Assembly: GCF_024055895.1 (NCBI RefSeq)
Contig: NZ_JAMXLE010000004.1
Span: forward strand, 124,001-188,000
Direction of reading: 5' to 3'
Origin: Rhizobium sp. L1K21
GTDB taxonomy: Bacteria > Pseudomonadota > Alphaproteobacteria > Rhizobiales > Rhizobiaceae
DNA length: 64,000 nucleotides
Below the pieces are notes generated by a model. It searched no databases, had not been told where the DNA came from, and saw only the letters and a list, made by a program, of their open reading frames with translations. Every line of letters begins with the position of its first letter. Within the stretch, counting starts at the first letter, position 1. The position numbers and the translations under genes are program-made. Of this stretch, positions 1-9,021 are shown in pieces.

Positions 1-140
1 CATCCAGTCGAAATGGCTTAATGATCGCTGTGATGATTTTCATATAGTGCCCATTCTTCTGTTGTGACCTGCTTCTTTGCTTTCCGGCATATTATCCGGG
101 TGTGGAAATTATCATCTTATTCAACTGAGCCGACTGGCAA

Positions 141-168
141 TAAAATCCCCGGACCGAAGCCCGGGGGG
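141..168 (-). terminator. Rho-independent terminator of amtB
   Basis: Read on the minus strand, a CCCCGG/CCGGGG stem with an eight-base loop is followed by ATTTTATT. It lies about 50 bp past the amtB stop codon, so it should end the glnK-amtB transcript. I see no gene in the bases before it at the window edge. Confidence 0.75.
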
Positions 169-217
169 TATGAACGGCTCTGCGAGCCGCAGACGGATGC
201 CAAGCAAGCGCTGGGGC

Positions 218-1534
218 TTACTTGAATTCCGGATAGGCTTCGACACCGATTTCCGTCTTGTCGAGGCCCAGCATTTCTTCTTCTTCCGACACGCGAATAC
301 CCAGAATGAGCTTCAGAACAAACCAGATAACCAGCGATACGATGAAGGTGAATGCACCGATGGAAACGATACCGATGATCTGCGTACCGAATGTGCCGGA
401 ACCAGATGCCGGCGTGATGAATGTACCCCAGATACCGGCAACAAGGTGAACCGGGATCGCACCGACAACGTCATCGATTTTCAGCTTGTCGAGAAGCGGA
501 ACAACGACAACAACGATGATACCGCCAACGCCACCGATGAGGATGGCACCGAATGCGCTTGGAGCAAGCGGTTCGGCGGTGATGGATACCAGACCGGCAA
601 GCGCGCCGTTCAAGACCATCGTAACGTCAACCTTCTTGTAGATGATCTGCATGAGGATCATGACGACAACGGCACCGGAAGCCGCGGCAAGGTTGGTGTT
701 GGCAAAGATGCGGGATACGTCGCCTGCATCGGCGATCGAGCCGAGTGCGAGCTGGGAACCGCCGTTGAAGCCGAACCAGCCGAGCCACAGGATGAAGGTA
801 CCGAGAACGGCCAGCGGAATGTTGGAACCCGGCATCGGCGTAACCGAACCATCAGAACCATATTTACCCTTGCGCGAACCGAGAACGATGGCGCCTGCCA
901 GAGCAGCCCAGCCGCCGACGGAGTGAACGAGGGTCGAACCGGCGAAGTCGGAGAAGCCCATTTCAGAGAGCCAGCCGCCGCCCCACTGCCAGGAGCCTGT
1001 GATCGGATAAAGAATGCCGGTCAGGATGACGGTGAAGAACATGAAAGGCCAGAGTTTGATGCGCTCAGCCAGCGTACCCGAAACGATCGAAGCCGTTGTT
1101 GCGCAGAACACCATCTGGAAGAACCAGTCGGAGGCAACGGAATAGCCGGCATCGCCGGTGTCAGCGCCCGGAGCCGGGAAGTTATAGGGGCCGAAGGAGC
1201 CGAAGAAGCCGCCGTCAACGCCCGTATACATGAGGTTATAACCGGTGACCCAGAACATCAGTCCGCCCACGGCATAGATCGCGACGTTCTTGAGGCCCTG
1301 CATGGATACGTTCTTGGAGCGGACGAGGCCCATTTCCAGCATGGCGAAACCAGCTGCCATCCACATCACGAGGAAGCCCATGACGAGGAAGAGAACCGTG
1401 TTGAAAATTTTCACGACTTCTTCGTTGACCGCCGCAGGCGCTGCCGGTGTTGCATCCTGCGCCAAGGCAGGAAGCGCGAGTGCAGCGGCTGCAATCAGAC
1501 CGGTGCCAGCAATAAGTTTGAAATTCTTTATCAT
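218..1534 (-). CDS. amtB: Ammonium transporter AmtB
   Basis: Inner-membrane ammonium channel of the Amt/MEP/Rh family, 438 residues, a normal length. The N-terminus (MIKNFKLIAG...ALPALAQ) looks like a cleaved signal peptide, as in other AmtB proteins, followed by about eleven hydrophobic helices. The pore twin histidines are recognisable in TLVHSVGGW and IPVHLVAGIW, and the periplasmic Asp region in ASDWFFQMVF. A GGGGAGACAA ribosome site precedes the ATG. It sits 18 bp behind glnK, the classic pairing in which GlnK plugs the channel when nitrogen is sufficient. Expression should come from the glnK sigma-54 promoter. Confidence 0.97.
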   Translation of the reverse strand: MIKNFKLIAGTGLIAAAALALPALAQDATPAAPAAVNEEVVKIFNTVLFLVMGFLVMWMAAGFAMLEMGLVRSKNVSMQGLKNVAIYAVGGLMFWVTGYNLMYTGVDGGFFGSFGPYNFPAPGADTGDAGYSVASDWFFQMVFCATTASIVSGTLAERIKLWPFMFFTVILTGILYPITGSWQWGGGWLSEMGFSDFAGSTLVHSVGGWAALAGAIVLGSRKGKYGSDGSVTPMPGSNIPLAVLGTFILWLGWFGFNGGSQLALGSIADAGDVSRIFANTNLAAASGAVVVMILMQIIYKKVDVTMVLNGALAGLVSITAEPLAPSAFGAILIGGVGGIIVVVVVPLLDKLKIDDVVGAIPVHLVAGIWGTFITPASGSGTFGTQIIGIVSIGAFTFIVSLVIWFVLKLILGIRVSEEEEMLGLDKTEIGVEAYPEFK

Positions 1535-1552
1535 TTGTCTCCCCTAATGCCT

Positions 1553-1906
<354 letters not shown>

Positions 1907-1991
1907 TTATGAATGTGTAAGCCCCCCAAACAGAGGACAACGACTCTCCTTGCTGCTGATGTGCGCTGCACTCAGCCGCCGAGCCTCAACA

Positions 1992-2008
1992 TTCAAGTGG
2001 CGTGCCAG
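1992..2008 (-). promoter_or_regulatory. Sigma-54 (-24/-12) promoter of glnK-amtB
   Basis: The minus strand reads CTGGCACGCCACTTGAA, against the RpoN consensus TGGCACG-N4-TTGCA. Only the -12 C is replaced by A. It lies about 100 bp before the glnK start, and an NtrC-like site lies about 110 bp further upstream, the normal arrangement for enhancer-dependent transcription. Confidence 0.75.
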
Positions 2009-2102
2009 ATTCAAAAATGCCGCTTAAAGTATTGAAAAATTAACAGATTATTTATTTGCCTCAATTTTAGGCTAGTGGCGATGCAGTCCAATAGAGGCTT
2101 TT

Positions 2103-2119
2103 TGCACAAAATTTGTGCA
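2103..2119 (-). promoter_or_regulatory. NtrC-like enhancer site
   Basis: TGCAC-N7-GTGCA, the 17-bp NtrC consensus layout, sits at the centre of a longer perfect inverted repeat with 14-bp arms (2097-2125). Its distance upstream of the -24/-12 element fits an activator site for nitrogen-limited expression of glnK-amtB. A terminator for the preceding tesB gene is less likely, since no separated loop is possible. Confidence 0.7.
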
Positions 2120-2138
2120 AAAAGCATAATTTGCATCC

Positions 2139-3026
2139 TTATTGGCCGGGTGAGCGCTGCCGGATCAGGCCTTCCTGCGCTACGGAGGCGACCAATGTGC
2201 CATTCCGGTTGAACAGGCTGCCTCGCGTCATTCCGCGTGAACCGGACGAACTGGGGCTGTCCTGCACATATAGCAGCCAGTCGCTGAAATCGGCGCGGCG
2301 GTGAAACCACATGGCGTGGTCGAGACTTGCCGCCTGCAATTGGCTGCTGAAGACCGATGTACCATGCGCATAAAGTGATGTGTCTAGCAGCGTCATATCG
2401 GAGATATAGGATAGAACGGCTGATTCCAGCTTCCTGTCATCGGGAATGGGGCCGGTTGGACGCACCCACAGAGTCTGCACGGGTTCGCGTTTCTCGCGGG
2501 TGAAATAGTCCTGCAGATTGGCGGGGCTCAACTCGATGGGCCGCGGGCGCGCCCAATATTGCCGCACGGGCTCTGGCGCATGGGCGAGATAATGGTCGCG
2601 GATTTCCGCTTCGCCGGCGAGTTCGTCCGGAGAGGGCACATCAGGCATGGCGATTTGATGGTCAAAACCTTCCTCGTCAAATTGAAAAGACGCGGAAAGC
2701 GAGAAAATGGCATGGCCGTGCTGCAAGGCGACGACCCGGCGTGTGGTAAAACTCTTGCCGTCCCTTATCCTGTCGACTTCGTAGATGATTGGAACCTTCG
2801 GATCGCCGGGGCGCATGAAATAAGCATGCAGCGAATGCACGTGTCGATCGTCTTCGACCGTGCGCTGCGCAGCCACCAACGCCTGGGCAATTACCTGTCC
2901 GCCGAAAACGCGCTGCCATCCCGTCTTCGGGCTGATGCCGCGGAAAAGGTTGACTTCGAGAGTTTCGATGTCGAGCAATCGGATCATATCTTCCACGGCG
3001 TCTGCTTTTGTTTCGGGGCGCGTCAT
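2139..3026 (-). CDS. tesB: Acyl-CoA thioesterase II (TesB)
   Basis: Double-hotdog acyl-CoA thioesterase of 295 residues that hydrolyses medium- and long-chain acyl-CoA to free acid and CoA. The N-terminal hotdog carries GGQVIAQALVAA, and the C-terminal one LDHAMWFHR and VASVAQEGLIR, which hold the catalytic Asp and Gln positions of the E. coli enzyme. A GAGAGA ribosome site precedes the ATG. It is transcribed alone, divergent from the monooxygenase gene, and ends just before the glnK control region. Confidence 0.93.
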   Translation of the reverse strand: MTRPETKADAVEDMIRLLDIETLEVNLFRGISPKTGWQRVFGGQVIAQALVAAQRTVEDDRHVHSLHAYFMRPGDPKVPIIYEVDRIRDGKSFTTRRVVALQHGHAIFSLSASFQFDEEGFDHQIAMPDVPSPDELAGEAEIRDHYLAHAPEPVRQYWARPRPIELSPANLQDYFTREKREPVQTLWVRPTGPIPDDRKLESAVLSYISDMTLLDTSLYAHGTSVFSSQLQAASLDHAMWFHRRADFSDWLLYVQDSPSSSGSRGMTRGSLFNRNGTLVASVAQEGLIRQRSPGQ

Positions 3027-3127
3027 TTTGGATCTCTCTCGAAGGTATTCAGGTCTTGCGCTTTGAGCTAATATGATAAGCCGAAAAGAACAATCCCAGA
3101 AAAGCGTGCAAACGCAGGAAACGAAAA

Positions 3128-4342
3128 ATGATTGATATTCTCATCGGCGGTGGCGGTTATGTTGGGCTTTCGCTTGCCGTTGCCATCAAAAAAGCTGCGC
3201 CACATCTTCAAATCACCGTCGTTGATGCAGCGCCTGCCGGGGTGTGGAAAAAGGATGAGCGGGCTTCGGCCATCGCGGCGGGAGCTGTCAATCTTTTGAA
3301 AACGCTCAATGTCTGGGATGAGATCACGCCGGAAGCGGAACCGATCCGGCGCATGGTTATCACCGATTCGAAGCTTTCAGAGCCGGTTCGCCCGGTATTT
3401 CTCACCTTCGAAGGCAATGTTGCGGGTGATGAACCGTTTGCCTATATGGTGCCCAACCCCGCCATGGTTGGTGCATTGCGCAAGCAGATGGACGCGCTTG
3501 GCATTGAACTTCTGGAGGGGACCCAGGTTCTCGATTTTTCGATAGGCGATACAGCAGCCCATATTACGCTTTCTGATGGAAAGACACTTGATGCGCGGCT
3601 TCTTGTTGCCTGCGACGGCGTGCGCTCCAAGTTGCGGGATATTGCGGGCATCAAGACAGTTCGCTTTGATTACGGCCAATCCGGAATCGTGACGACCATC
3701 GAGCATGAACGCCCGCATGAAGGGGTGGCCGAGGAGCACTTCCTGCCCGCCGGACCGTTTGCGACGCTGCCGCTGAAAAACAACCGTTCCTCCCTTGTCT
3801 GGAACGAGCGCACCGAAGACGCAAACCGCTTGATTGCGGCAGACGATTTTGTTTTTGAAGCTGAACTGGAACGCCGTTTTGGGCATAAGCTCGGCGCGAT
3901 CAAGGTGGTGGGCGGCAAGCGGGCCTTTCCGTTTGCGCTCACATTGGCGCGCGATTTCGTGCGTCCGCGCTTTGCGCTGGCTGGCGATGCGGCACACGGC
4001 ATTCACCCGATTTCCGGGCAGGGCCTCAATCTGGGTTTCAAGGATGTTGCAGCGCTTGCGGAAACCATTGTCGATGCGGATCGGCTTGGTATCGATTTCG
4101 GCCAACTCAATATTCTGGAGCGCTATCAGGAGTGGCGGCGGTTTGACACCTTCCGAATGGGTGTGACCACGGATGTTTTGAACAGGCTCTTTTCAAACGA
4201 CATCACGCCGGTCAGGATCGCGCGTGATTTCGGCCTTGGTCTCGTGGACCGCATGCCGGGCCTGAAGAATTTCTTCATCCGGCAGGCGTCCAATGTCGGC
4301 GGGTCTAACGATCCAAAATTGCTGGCTGGCGAGATGATCTGA
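3128..4342 (+). CDS. UbiH/UbiF/VisC/COQ6-family FAD monooxygenase
   Basis: Flavoprotein hydroxylase of 404 residues, probably acting on an aromatic ring of a ubiquinone precursor at the inner membrane. The N-terminal dinucleotide fold is slightly altered (ILIGGGGYVGLSLA). The second FAD motif (FALAGDAAHGIHPISGQG) and DG motif (LLVACDGVRSKL) are typical. The ribosome site AGGAAACGA is 5 nt before the ATG. Family members differ in which ring carbon they hydroxylate, so I cannot choose between UbiH, UbiF, UbiI or UbiL. It converges on the Trm112-like gene with a 24-bp gap. Confidence 0.88.
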   Translation: MIDILIGGGGYVGLSLAVAIKKAAPHLQITVVDAAPAGVWKKDERASAIAAGAVNLLKTLNVWDEITPEAEPIRRMVITDSKLSEPVRPVFLTFEGNVAGDEPFAYMVPNPAMVGALRKQMDALGIELLEGTQVLDFSIGDTAAHITLSDGKTLDARLLVACDGVRSKLRDIAGIKTVRFDYGQSGIVTTIEHERPHEGVAEEHFLPAGPFATLPLKNNRSSLVWNERTEDANRLIAADDFVFEAELERRFGHKLGAIKVVGGKRAFPFALTLARDFVRPRFALAGDAAHGIHPISGQGLNLGFKDVAALAETIVDADRLGIDFGQLNILERYQEWRRFDTFRMGVTTDVLNRLFSNDITPVRIARDFGLGLVDRMPGLKNFFIRQASNVGGSNDPKLLAGEMI

Positions 4343-4366
4343 CGGGTTCGCGAAATCGGGCGCGCG

Positions 4367-4549
4367 TCAGTCTTCGATTTCGCGCGCTTCTGAGACAAGC
4401 ATGATCGGGATACCGTCTCTGATCGGATAGGCGATCCTGGCCTTTTCGGACACCAGCTCATTGCGCTCTTCGTCATGCCGAAGCCGCCCCTTGGTGAGCG
4501 GGCAGACGAGCAGCTCCAGCATTTTGGGATCCATACCACTGCGGCGCAC
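4367..4549 (-). CDS. Trm112/UPF0434-family small protein
   Basis: Sixty-residue protein of the Trm112/YcaR family, a small fold that in some organisms activates methyltransferases. Its bacterial role is unclear. The core [14 protein letters not shown] and the terminal [12 protein letters not shown] are diagnostic. One zinc-type Cys is visible (LVCP), while others of the eukaryotic cluster are missing, as is common in bacteria. I chose the GTG start because GGAGAAG lies 5 nt before it. The conserved domain itself begins five codons later at MDPKM. It follows the Lon-domain gene by 11 bp and probably shares its transcript. Confidence 0.85.
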   Translation of the reverse strand: MRRSGMDPKMLELLVCPLTKGRLRHDEERNELVSEKARIAYPIRDGIPIMLVSEAREIED

Positions 4550-4560
4550 AGCATCTTCTC

Positions 4561-5226
4561 CTATTGCAGCATCGACGAGCCGCCGTCTGCGTCTCGCGCG
4601 AGAATGATTTCCGTAATGGCAATCAGAGTTTCGGCACGCGTTTTCAAGTCGGGGGCTTCCAGAAGCGCCTGTTTTTCGGCCAGTCCGAATGGTGCCATCA
4701 TTGAGAGCGAATTGACCAATGAGGCATTGCTGGCGCGCGTGACGTTATCCCAATCGGCTTCCAGCTGGTTGGCCTCCAGAAAGTCGCGGAACGTGCTAAG
4801 CAGCGTTTCGCGATCAACCGTACTATCGTCTTCCTCATCGAGGTCGCCGAGGAAGGGCGCAAACTGGATCTGGCGGAAGGGCGTTGTCGTTGTCAGTTCC
4901 TCCGTCACACGGAAGCGGCAGACGCCGGTCAGCGTGATCAAGAGGCGACCGTCTCCCGTTTCCATGAAAGAGGTGATGCGGCCCAGGCAGCCCACCTTCG
5001 CAAGCACCGGCTTTTGTTTCTCAGCTTCTTCTTCGGAAGCGGGCTGGATCATGCCGATCAGCCTGTTTCCGGCGATTGCCGTGTCCATCATGGCGAGATA
5101 GCGCGGCTCAAATATATTCAGGGGAAGCCTGTTGCCGGGAAGCAGCAACGCGCCGGCTAAGGGAAAAACGGCCACTTTTTGCGGTAGGTCGTTTGCAGTC
5201 AGGTATCGGGCGTTTCCAGCGTTCAT
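4561..5226 (-). CDS. Lon N-terminal substrate-binding domain protein
   Basis: Protein of 221 residues consisting only of a Lon (LAN/PUA-like) substrate-recognition domain: [28 protein letters not shown] near residues 17-45 and GCLGRITSF in the middle. It has no AAA ATPase and no Ser-Lys protease domain, so it is not Lon itself. The family is widespread in alphaproteobacteria and its biochemical role is not established. It lies between cnoX and the Trm112-like gene in the same direction, suggesting a small proteostasis-linked unit. Confidence 0.9.
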   Translation of the reverse strand: MNAGNARYLTANDLPQKVAVFPLAGALLLPGNRLPLNIFEPRYLAMMDTAIAGNRLIGMIQPASEEEAEKQKPVLAKVGCLGRITSFMETGDGRLLITLTGVCRFRVTEELTTTTPFRQIQFAPFLGDLDEEDDSTVDRETLLSTFRDFLEANQLEADWDNVTRASNASLVNSLSMMAPFGLAEKQALLEAPDLKTRAETLIAITEIILARDADGGSSMLQ

Positions 5227-5342
5227 ACCATTCTCTCTGACCTGCGTTCCGCCGTCAGGCAGTCAACAAGCCTTCTCATTTCCATTTCGGCCCCTTCAGC
5301 ATTCTCTCCCAAACACAGTTTCAGGTCAAAAGCGGAAGACAA

Positions 5343-6320
5343 TCAGGAGAAGAGGATCGCAGACATTTTGCGCCGTGCGGCAATCGTTGCCGGGTCAGTC
5401 GGGCCCCAGGCCTCGAAAAACTCGAGAAGCTGCTTGCGGGCAGCATCATCTCCAAACTCGCGGTCCCTCTTCATGATATAAAGAAGGTGCTCGCTGGCCG
5501 AGGTACGATCTCCCCGCACATTGTCGATCTTGGCGAGCTTGATGCGGGCCTCATGATGATCCGGGTTGAGCGAAAGTTCGTGTTCCAACGCTTGGGGATC
5601 GCCTAGCTTAGCAGCCTCCTGGTGCTGCTCTATGGCCTTGAGAACTGCCGCGACCTTCGGGTTTTTTCTCTCCTCGTCGCCGAGTTCGCCCAGCATGTCG
5701 GCTGCGCGTTCAGGCTGACCTGCCAGCACCATGCATTGTGCCATTCCGGCAACGGCTCGAATATTGCCCGGATCTGCCTGCATCGCTGCGGCGAAATAAT
5801 TGGCTGCCCCGGCTGCGTCCTTTTCCGCCAGCAGGGTTTCGCCCTGCTCCAGAATCGCATCAAGCTGTTCTTCCTGCGGGTTCTGCTTGGCCGGTCCTGC
5901 GACCTTTTCGATGAACTGCTTGATCTGGCTTTCCGGTACTGCGCCCATGAAGCCATCGGCCGGCTGGCCGTTGACGAAGGCAACGACGGCTGGAATCGAT
6001 TGAATGCCCATTTGGCCCGCGACTTCCGGGTGGTCGTCAATATTCATCTTCACGAGCTTCACGCGTCCGCCGGCTTCATTGACGGCACGCTCGATCATCG
6101 GACCCAGCTGCTTGCATGGACCGCACCACGGTGCCCAGAAATCAACCAGCACGGGCTGTGTGCTGGATTCCTGGATAACGTCGGTCATGAACTCTGCCGT
6201 TGTCGTGTCCTTGATCAGCGCACCGGCTGCGCCGTTCGCCACAGGTTTACCCGTTGCGCTACCGATTGTCTGGCTGCCATAGCCACCGAAAGAATTGCCG
6301 TAGGGATTGCCGCCGTTCAT
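5343..6320 (-). CDS. cnoX: CnoX/YbbN-type thioredoxin-TPR protein
   Basis: Protein of 325 residues with a thioredoxin domain (about residues 40-150) carrying an intact WCGPC redox centre, followed by a tetratricopeptide-like helical half. This is the layout of CnoX (YbbN), which holds stress-oxidised clients and passes them to GroEL. The E. coli protein has lost the redox cysteines, whereas this one keeps them, as in other alphaproteobacteria. GAGGAG lies 6 nt before the ATG. The Gly/Asn-rich first 30 residues are probably disordered. The symbol is by domain architecture. Confidence 0.88.
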   Translation of the reverse strand: MNGGNPYGNSFGGYGSQTIGSATGKPVANGAAGALIKDTTTAEFMTDVIQESSTQPVLVDFWAPWCGPCKQLGPMIERAVNEAGGRVKLVKMNIDDHPEVAGQMGIQSIPAVVAFVNGQPADGFMGAVPESQIKQFIEKVAGPAKQNPQEEQLDAILEQGETLLAEKDAAGAANYFAAAMQADPGNIRAVAGMAQCMVLAGQPERAADMLGELGDEERKNPKVAAVLKAIEQHQEAAKLGDPQALEHELSLNPDHHEARIKLAKIDNVRGDRTSASEHLLYIMKRDREFGDDAARKQLLEFFEAWGPTDPATIAARRKMSAILFS

Positions 6321-6379
6321 TGAAAACTCCTCATTGCCGCGTTTCGCGCGGCAAAAAAACTCATACCATAGATCGTAAG

Positions 6380-6889
6380 TTATTCCGTCACTTTCAAGAC
6401 CAGCGGTTCATGGCCGGTCGCCTTGACGAAGCGCAAGAGATCGGACGATGACACAGACGTCGTCGCATCATTCTGCAGGGGATGCGAATTGATGATATCG
6501 CATTTCATCAAATCTTCATCCAAAATGAAAGTGACCTGGTTTTCCGTGTCGTTGATTGCCCCAAAAGTGGTCACTGAGCCCGGCACAACACCCAGATATT
6601 CCATGAGCTTGTCGGCAGAACCGAAGCTGACCCGGCCTGATGCGCCAATGATTGTGTGCACCTTTTTCAGATCCACAGTCGCATATTCTTCCACAGTCAG
6701 CAGAAAATAGCGGCCTTTCTTGTCCTTGACGAAGAGATTTTTGGTGTGGCCGCCGGGAATTTGCGCCCGCAAATCATCACCTTCCGCAACGGTGAAGACC
6801 GGTCTGTGCCACATGGTTTTGTGTTCGATGCCCAACGTATCGAGAAAAGCAAAAAGATCATCAGCTTTCTTCAGCGCAACATCTGTCAT
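6380..6889 (-). CDS. proX: Prolyl-tRNA deacylase ProX (YbaK-like editing domain)
   Basis: Free-standing editing enzyme of 169 residues that hydrolyses Ala (or Cys) wrongly attached to tRNA-Pro. Family features include VAEGDDLRAQIPGGHTKNLF, KDKKGRYFLL and GSVTTFGAIND. The reading frame stays open 61 codons further upstream, but that part has no family similarity and runs towards the tRNA-Gly gene, so I place the start at MTDVALKKADD. It is followed by cnoX about 60 bp later. Confidence 0.88.
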   Translation of the reverse strand: MTDVALKKADDLFAFLDTLGIEHKTMWHRPVFTVAEGDDLRAQIPGGHTKNLFVKDKKGRYFLLTVEEYATVDLKKVHTIIGASGRVSFGSADKLMEYLGVVPGSVTTFGAINDTENQVTFILDEDLMKCDIINSHPLQNDATTSVSSSDLLRFVKATGHEPLVLKVTE

Positions 6890-7107
6890 TTCGAAACCTG
6901 TTTTCACCGTCTTTGTCCCGCAATAGCGAGGGTTTGGGGTGAATGCAATGCGCTTTGCCAAATAGGGAAAGTCGCGCGGCATCAAAAAAAATCTGCGAAT
7001 GCCGATTTTCCTGTTGCATTTCAAAATGCCATGCGCCATATAGCGCCCGTCGCAGCCACTGAGGTTGCGCACGGTTCACCACGTACCCCCGAACCGTGAT
7101 CGCGTGA

Positions 7108-7182
7108 GCGGGTGTAGCTCAGGGGTAGAGCACAACCTTGCCAAGGTTGGGGTCGAGGGTTCGAATCCCTTCGCCCGCTCCA
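7108..7182 (+). tRNA. tRNA-Gly (GCC anticodon)
   Basis: A 75-nt cloverleaf with the CCA end encoded. The acceptor arm GCGGGTG pairs with CGCCCGC (one T-G pair), the anticodon loop TTGCCAA gives GCC, and the T-arm has GGTTCGAATCCC. It stands alone between the divergent proX and the LuxR-type gene. About 100 bp follow before the LuxR gene's stop, with no obvious integration scar. Confidence 0.97.
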
Positions 7183-7291
7183 GTTTTCCAATTGTCCAGC
7201 CCGGAGACATAGGTAACACATTCGTGCCGATTGTCGGGCTTGGTCCCGCCCAAACTGGCTATAGAATCGCGGTCCTTTCGCAAGGTGGATC

Positions 7292-8071
7292 TCAAGCTTG
7301 CGGCTGCTTTACAACGGCGGATCGCAAAGCTTCCGGGATAATAAGTTTTCTGCGGATCGCCATCACTGTCGCTGCGGTCTTGTTGTTCACGCCCAACTTC
7401 TGGAAGATATTATTCCAGTGAAAGCGCACAGTGGCCGTGGAAATTGCGGTTATCTCGGCTATTTCCCAATCAGTTTTTCCCGACGCAGACCAGGACAGAA
7501 CATCCTTTTCACGCTCTGTGAGGTGTGGAACGGGCGCGGTCTGATAGAAGCTCAGAAACTTGTCATAAAAAACGGAGGACAGGAGAAAGACTTCCGCCAG
7601 GTGTTCAATATTGCCTTTACCCACAGTTTGCTTTCGCGAAATTCCAAATCCGGCAACCTCGCCTGACGCATTGAAAATCGAGACGGTCAGCCCGTCGGCG
7701 ACGCCGGCGTCCTCTGCCTCGCGCATCAGTTGATGCCAGTCTTCTCGAACGTCCCCCCCAAAGCGGGGGACACGGCTCAATTCATCGATTGCATCCGACC
7801 AGAAGAACGCTCCAGGTTTACTCAATCCAAGTTGATATACCGGGTCGACTTCGTGGCAGTCGTTTTGATGATAATGTTTTATCCAGTCTTCTGGATAATC
7901 CGTCAGAAATCCGTGAAGGCGTTTCAGGCCTATCGAGTCATGATCTGACAACAGTGAAAAAACCGCCGTGTCATATCCAAGATATTCTACGAAATCACAA
8001 TAGATTCTAAAGGTTTCTTCCTGGTTCTGCGCAATCAGGAGGGCTTCGGCAGATGACTGTAGTTTACTCAT
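7292..8071 (-). CDS. LuxR-type quorum-sensing regulator (solo)
   Basis: Transcription factor of 259 residues. The N-terminal autoinducer domain keeps the acyl-homoserine-lactone contacts of TraR/LuxR (W and Y in DWIKHYHQND, the DP pair in HEVDPVYQ, W in AFFWSD). The C-terminal LuxR helix-turn-helix begins HLTEREKDVLSW. AGGATAAGCG precedes the ATG. It resembles the Brucella regulators called BabR/BlxR, but I cannot verify orthology, so no symbol is given. No luxI-type synthase is in the window. Confidence 0.9.
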   Translation of the reverse strand: MSKLQSSAEALLIAQNQEETFRIYCDFVEYLGYDTAVFSLLSDHDSIGLKRLHGFLTDYPEDWIKHYHQNDCHEVDPVYQLGLSKPGAFFWSDAIDELSRVPRFGGDVREDWHQLMREAEDAGVADGLTVSIFNASGEVAGFGISRKQTVGKGNIEHLAEVFLLSSVFYDKFLSFYQTAPVPHLTEREKDVLSWSASGKTDWEIAEITAISTATVRFHWNNIFQKLGVNNKTAATVMAIRRKLIIPEALRSAVVKQPQA

Positions 8072-8296
8072 CGCTTATCCTATCAAATCTGTCAGGTTTA
8101 ATATTTATCTGGTCATTGCTATGCTTTTTATGACTGGTCGGGCAGTGCTGCGATAATAGGGGGAAGGCACGATAAAACGCGTTGTCTATTTGCTGTGAGA
8201 CATTAGTTCACCAGCGAAATCAACATTCGTAAACCAAAATTTCTCCGTGCTGGTAAGCCTCTGTTTATATTGTAAAAATTGAAACGGGATTTTGTT

Positions 8297-8764
8297 ATGA
8301 AAAAATATGCTTTGCTCCTTGTGGCTGTCTTTATGAGCCTTGCACAGGTTTTTCCGGTCCATGCTGCCGGTGAAAGCTCGCTCATTTCCGCTCTTCCCAG
8401 TTTCAGGTCGGACCCTGCCAGTTTGAAAAAGGTGGTCGTCGCCGCCAAATCTGCGGGATGGACTGTGCCGACCCAGCGAACCAACAATGTGCCCATCAAC
8501 GGTACCTGGAAGTTCTCCACTTATAAGGGTGAAACGGGAACGGTGACCTTCAGTAGCGGAAAGATCACCTATGGTTCCGGCAACAGCAAGGGTGCCTTTA
8601 CCGCCTTCTCCTTCATGAGCAACAAGAGCGAGCCCGACACACCGATCCTTGTGGTGTTGAAATCGGGCAGCAAATCGGCTTGGTACATTCCCTTCGTCAA
8701 GGGTGGGCAGAGGACGTTCCTGAATTTCAAAAACAAGCGCCAGTGGATCACGTTATACAAGTGA
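8297..8764 (+). CDS. Small secreted protein of unknown function
   Basis: Protein of 155 residues with a clear Sec signal peptide (MKKYALLLVAVFMSLAQVFPVHA, cleavage likely after AHA-like VHA). The mature part is short, basic and rich in Ser, Gly, Thr and Lys, with alternating pattern suggesting a beta-rich fold (GTWKFSTYKGETGTVTFSSG, WYIPFVKGGQRTFLNF). I recognise no family. An in-frame TTG six codons upstream is rejected because it lacks a ribosome site, while ACGGGA stands before the ATG. Its own terminator follows. It is probably periplasmic or secreted. Confidence 0.75.
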   Translation: MKKYALLLVAVFMSLAQVFPVHAAGESSLISALPSFRSDPASLKKVVVAAKSAGWTVPTQRTNNVPINGTWKFSTYKGETGTVTFSSGKITYGSGNSKGAFTAFSFMSNKSEPDTPILVVLKSGSKSAWYIPFVKGGQRTFLNFKNKRQWITLYK

Positions 8765-8800
8765 TCGTGCGCTATCGCTCTGCTTTTTCAAAGGGCTTTT

Positions 8801-8826
8801 GGCTCCGGCGTTTCCGGGGCCTTTTT
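8801..8826 (+). terminator. Terminator of the small secreted protein gene
   Basis: GGCTCCGG pairs with CCGGGGCC (one G-T pair) over a five-base loop and is followed by TTTTT. It begins 36 bp past the stop codon. Confidence 0.65.
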
Positions 8827-9021
8827 CGTTTCAGGATGCCTTTGGCGGATCGCTAAATTTCCACTTGTGATTTTGCAAAAAGAGCGTATCTCTTCGTTTC
8901 AGCAACATCGCAGAACGACGATCCCCGCACGACGGTTGTTGCATTCTATTGCGGGTCCAATGGACACATTGAAATTGATATGTTTTTCGAGCGCCGCTGA
9001 CGCGTTCGGGAGGGCGTTGCG

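Noticed and set aside
6334-6354. TTGCCGCG/CGCGGCAA hairpin between proX and cnoX
   Set aside because: On the coding (minus) strand its T-run comes before the stem, so it cannot act as an intrinsic terminator there. No other role is evident.
7021-7221. A 66-codon minus-strand frame over the tRNA-Gly gene
   Set aside because: Its product (RRDSNPRPQPWQG-like) is the familiar false protein that arises from translating tRNA antisense.
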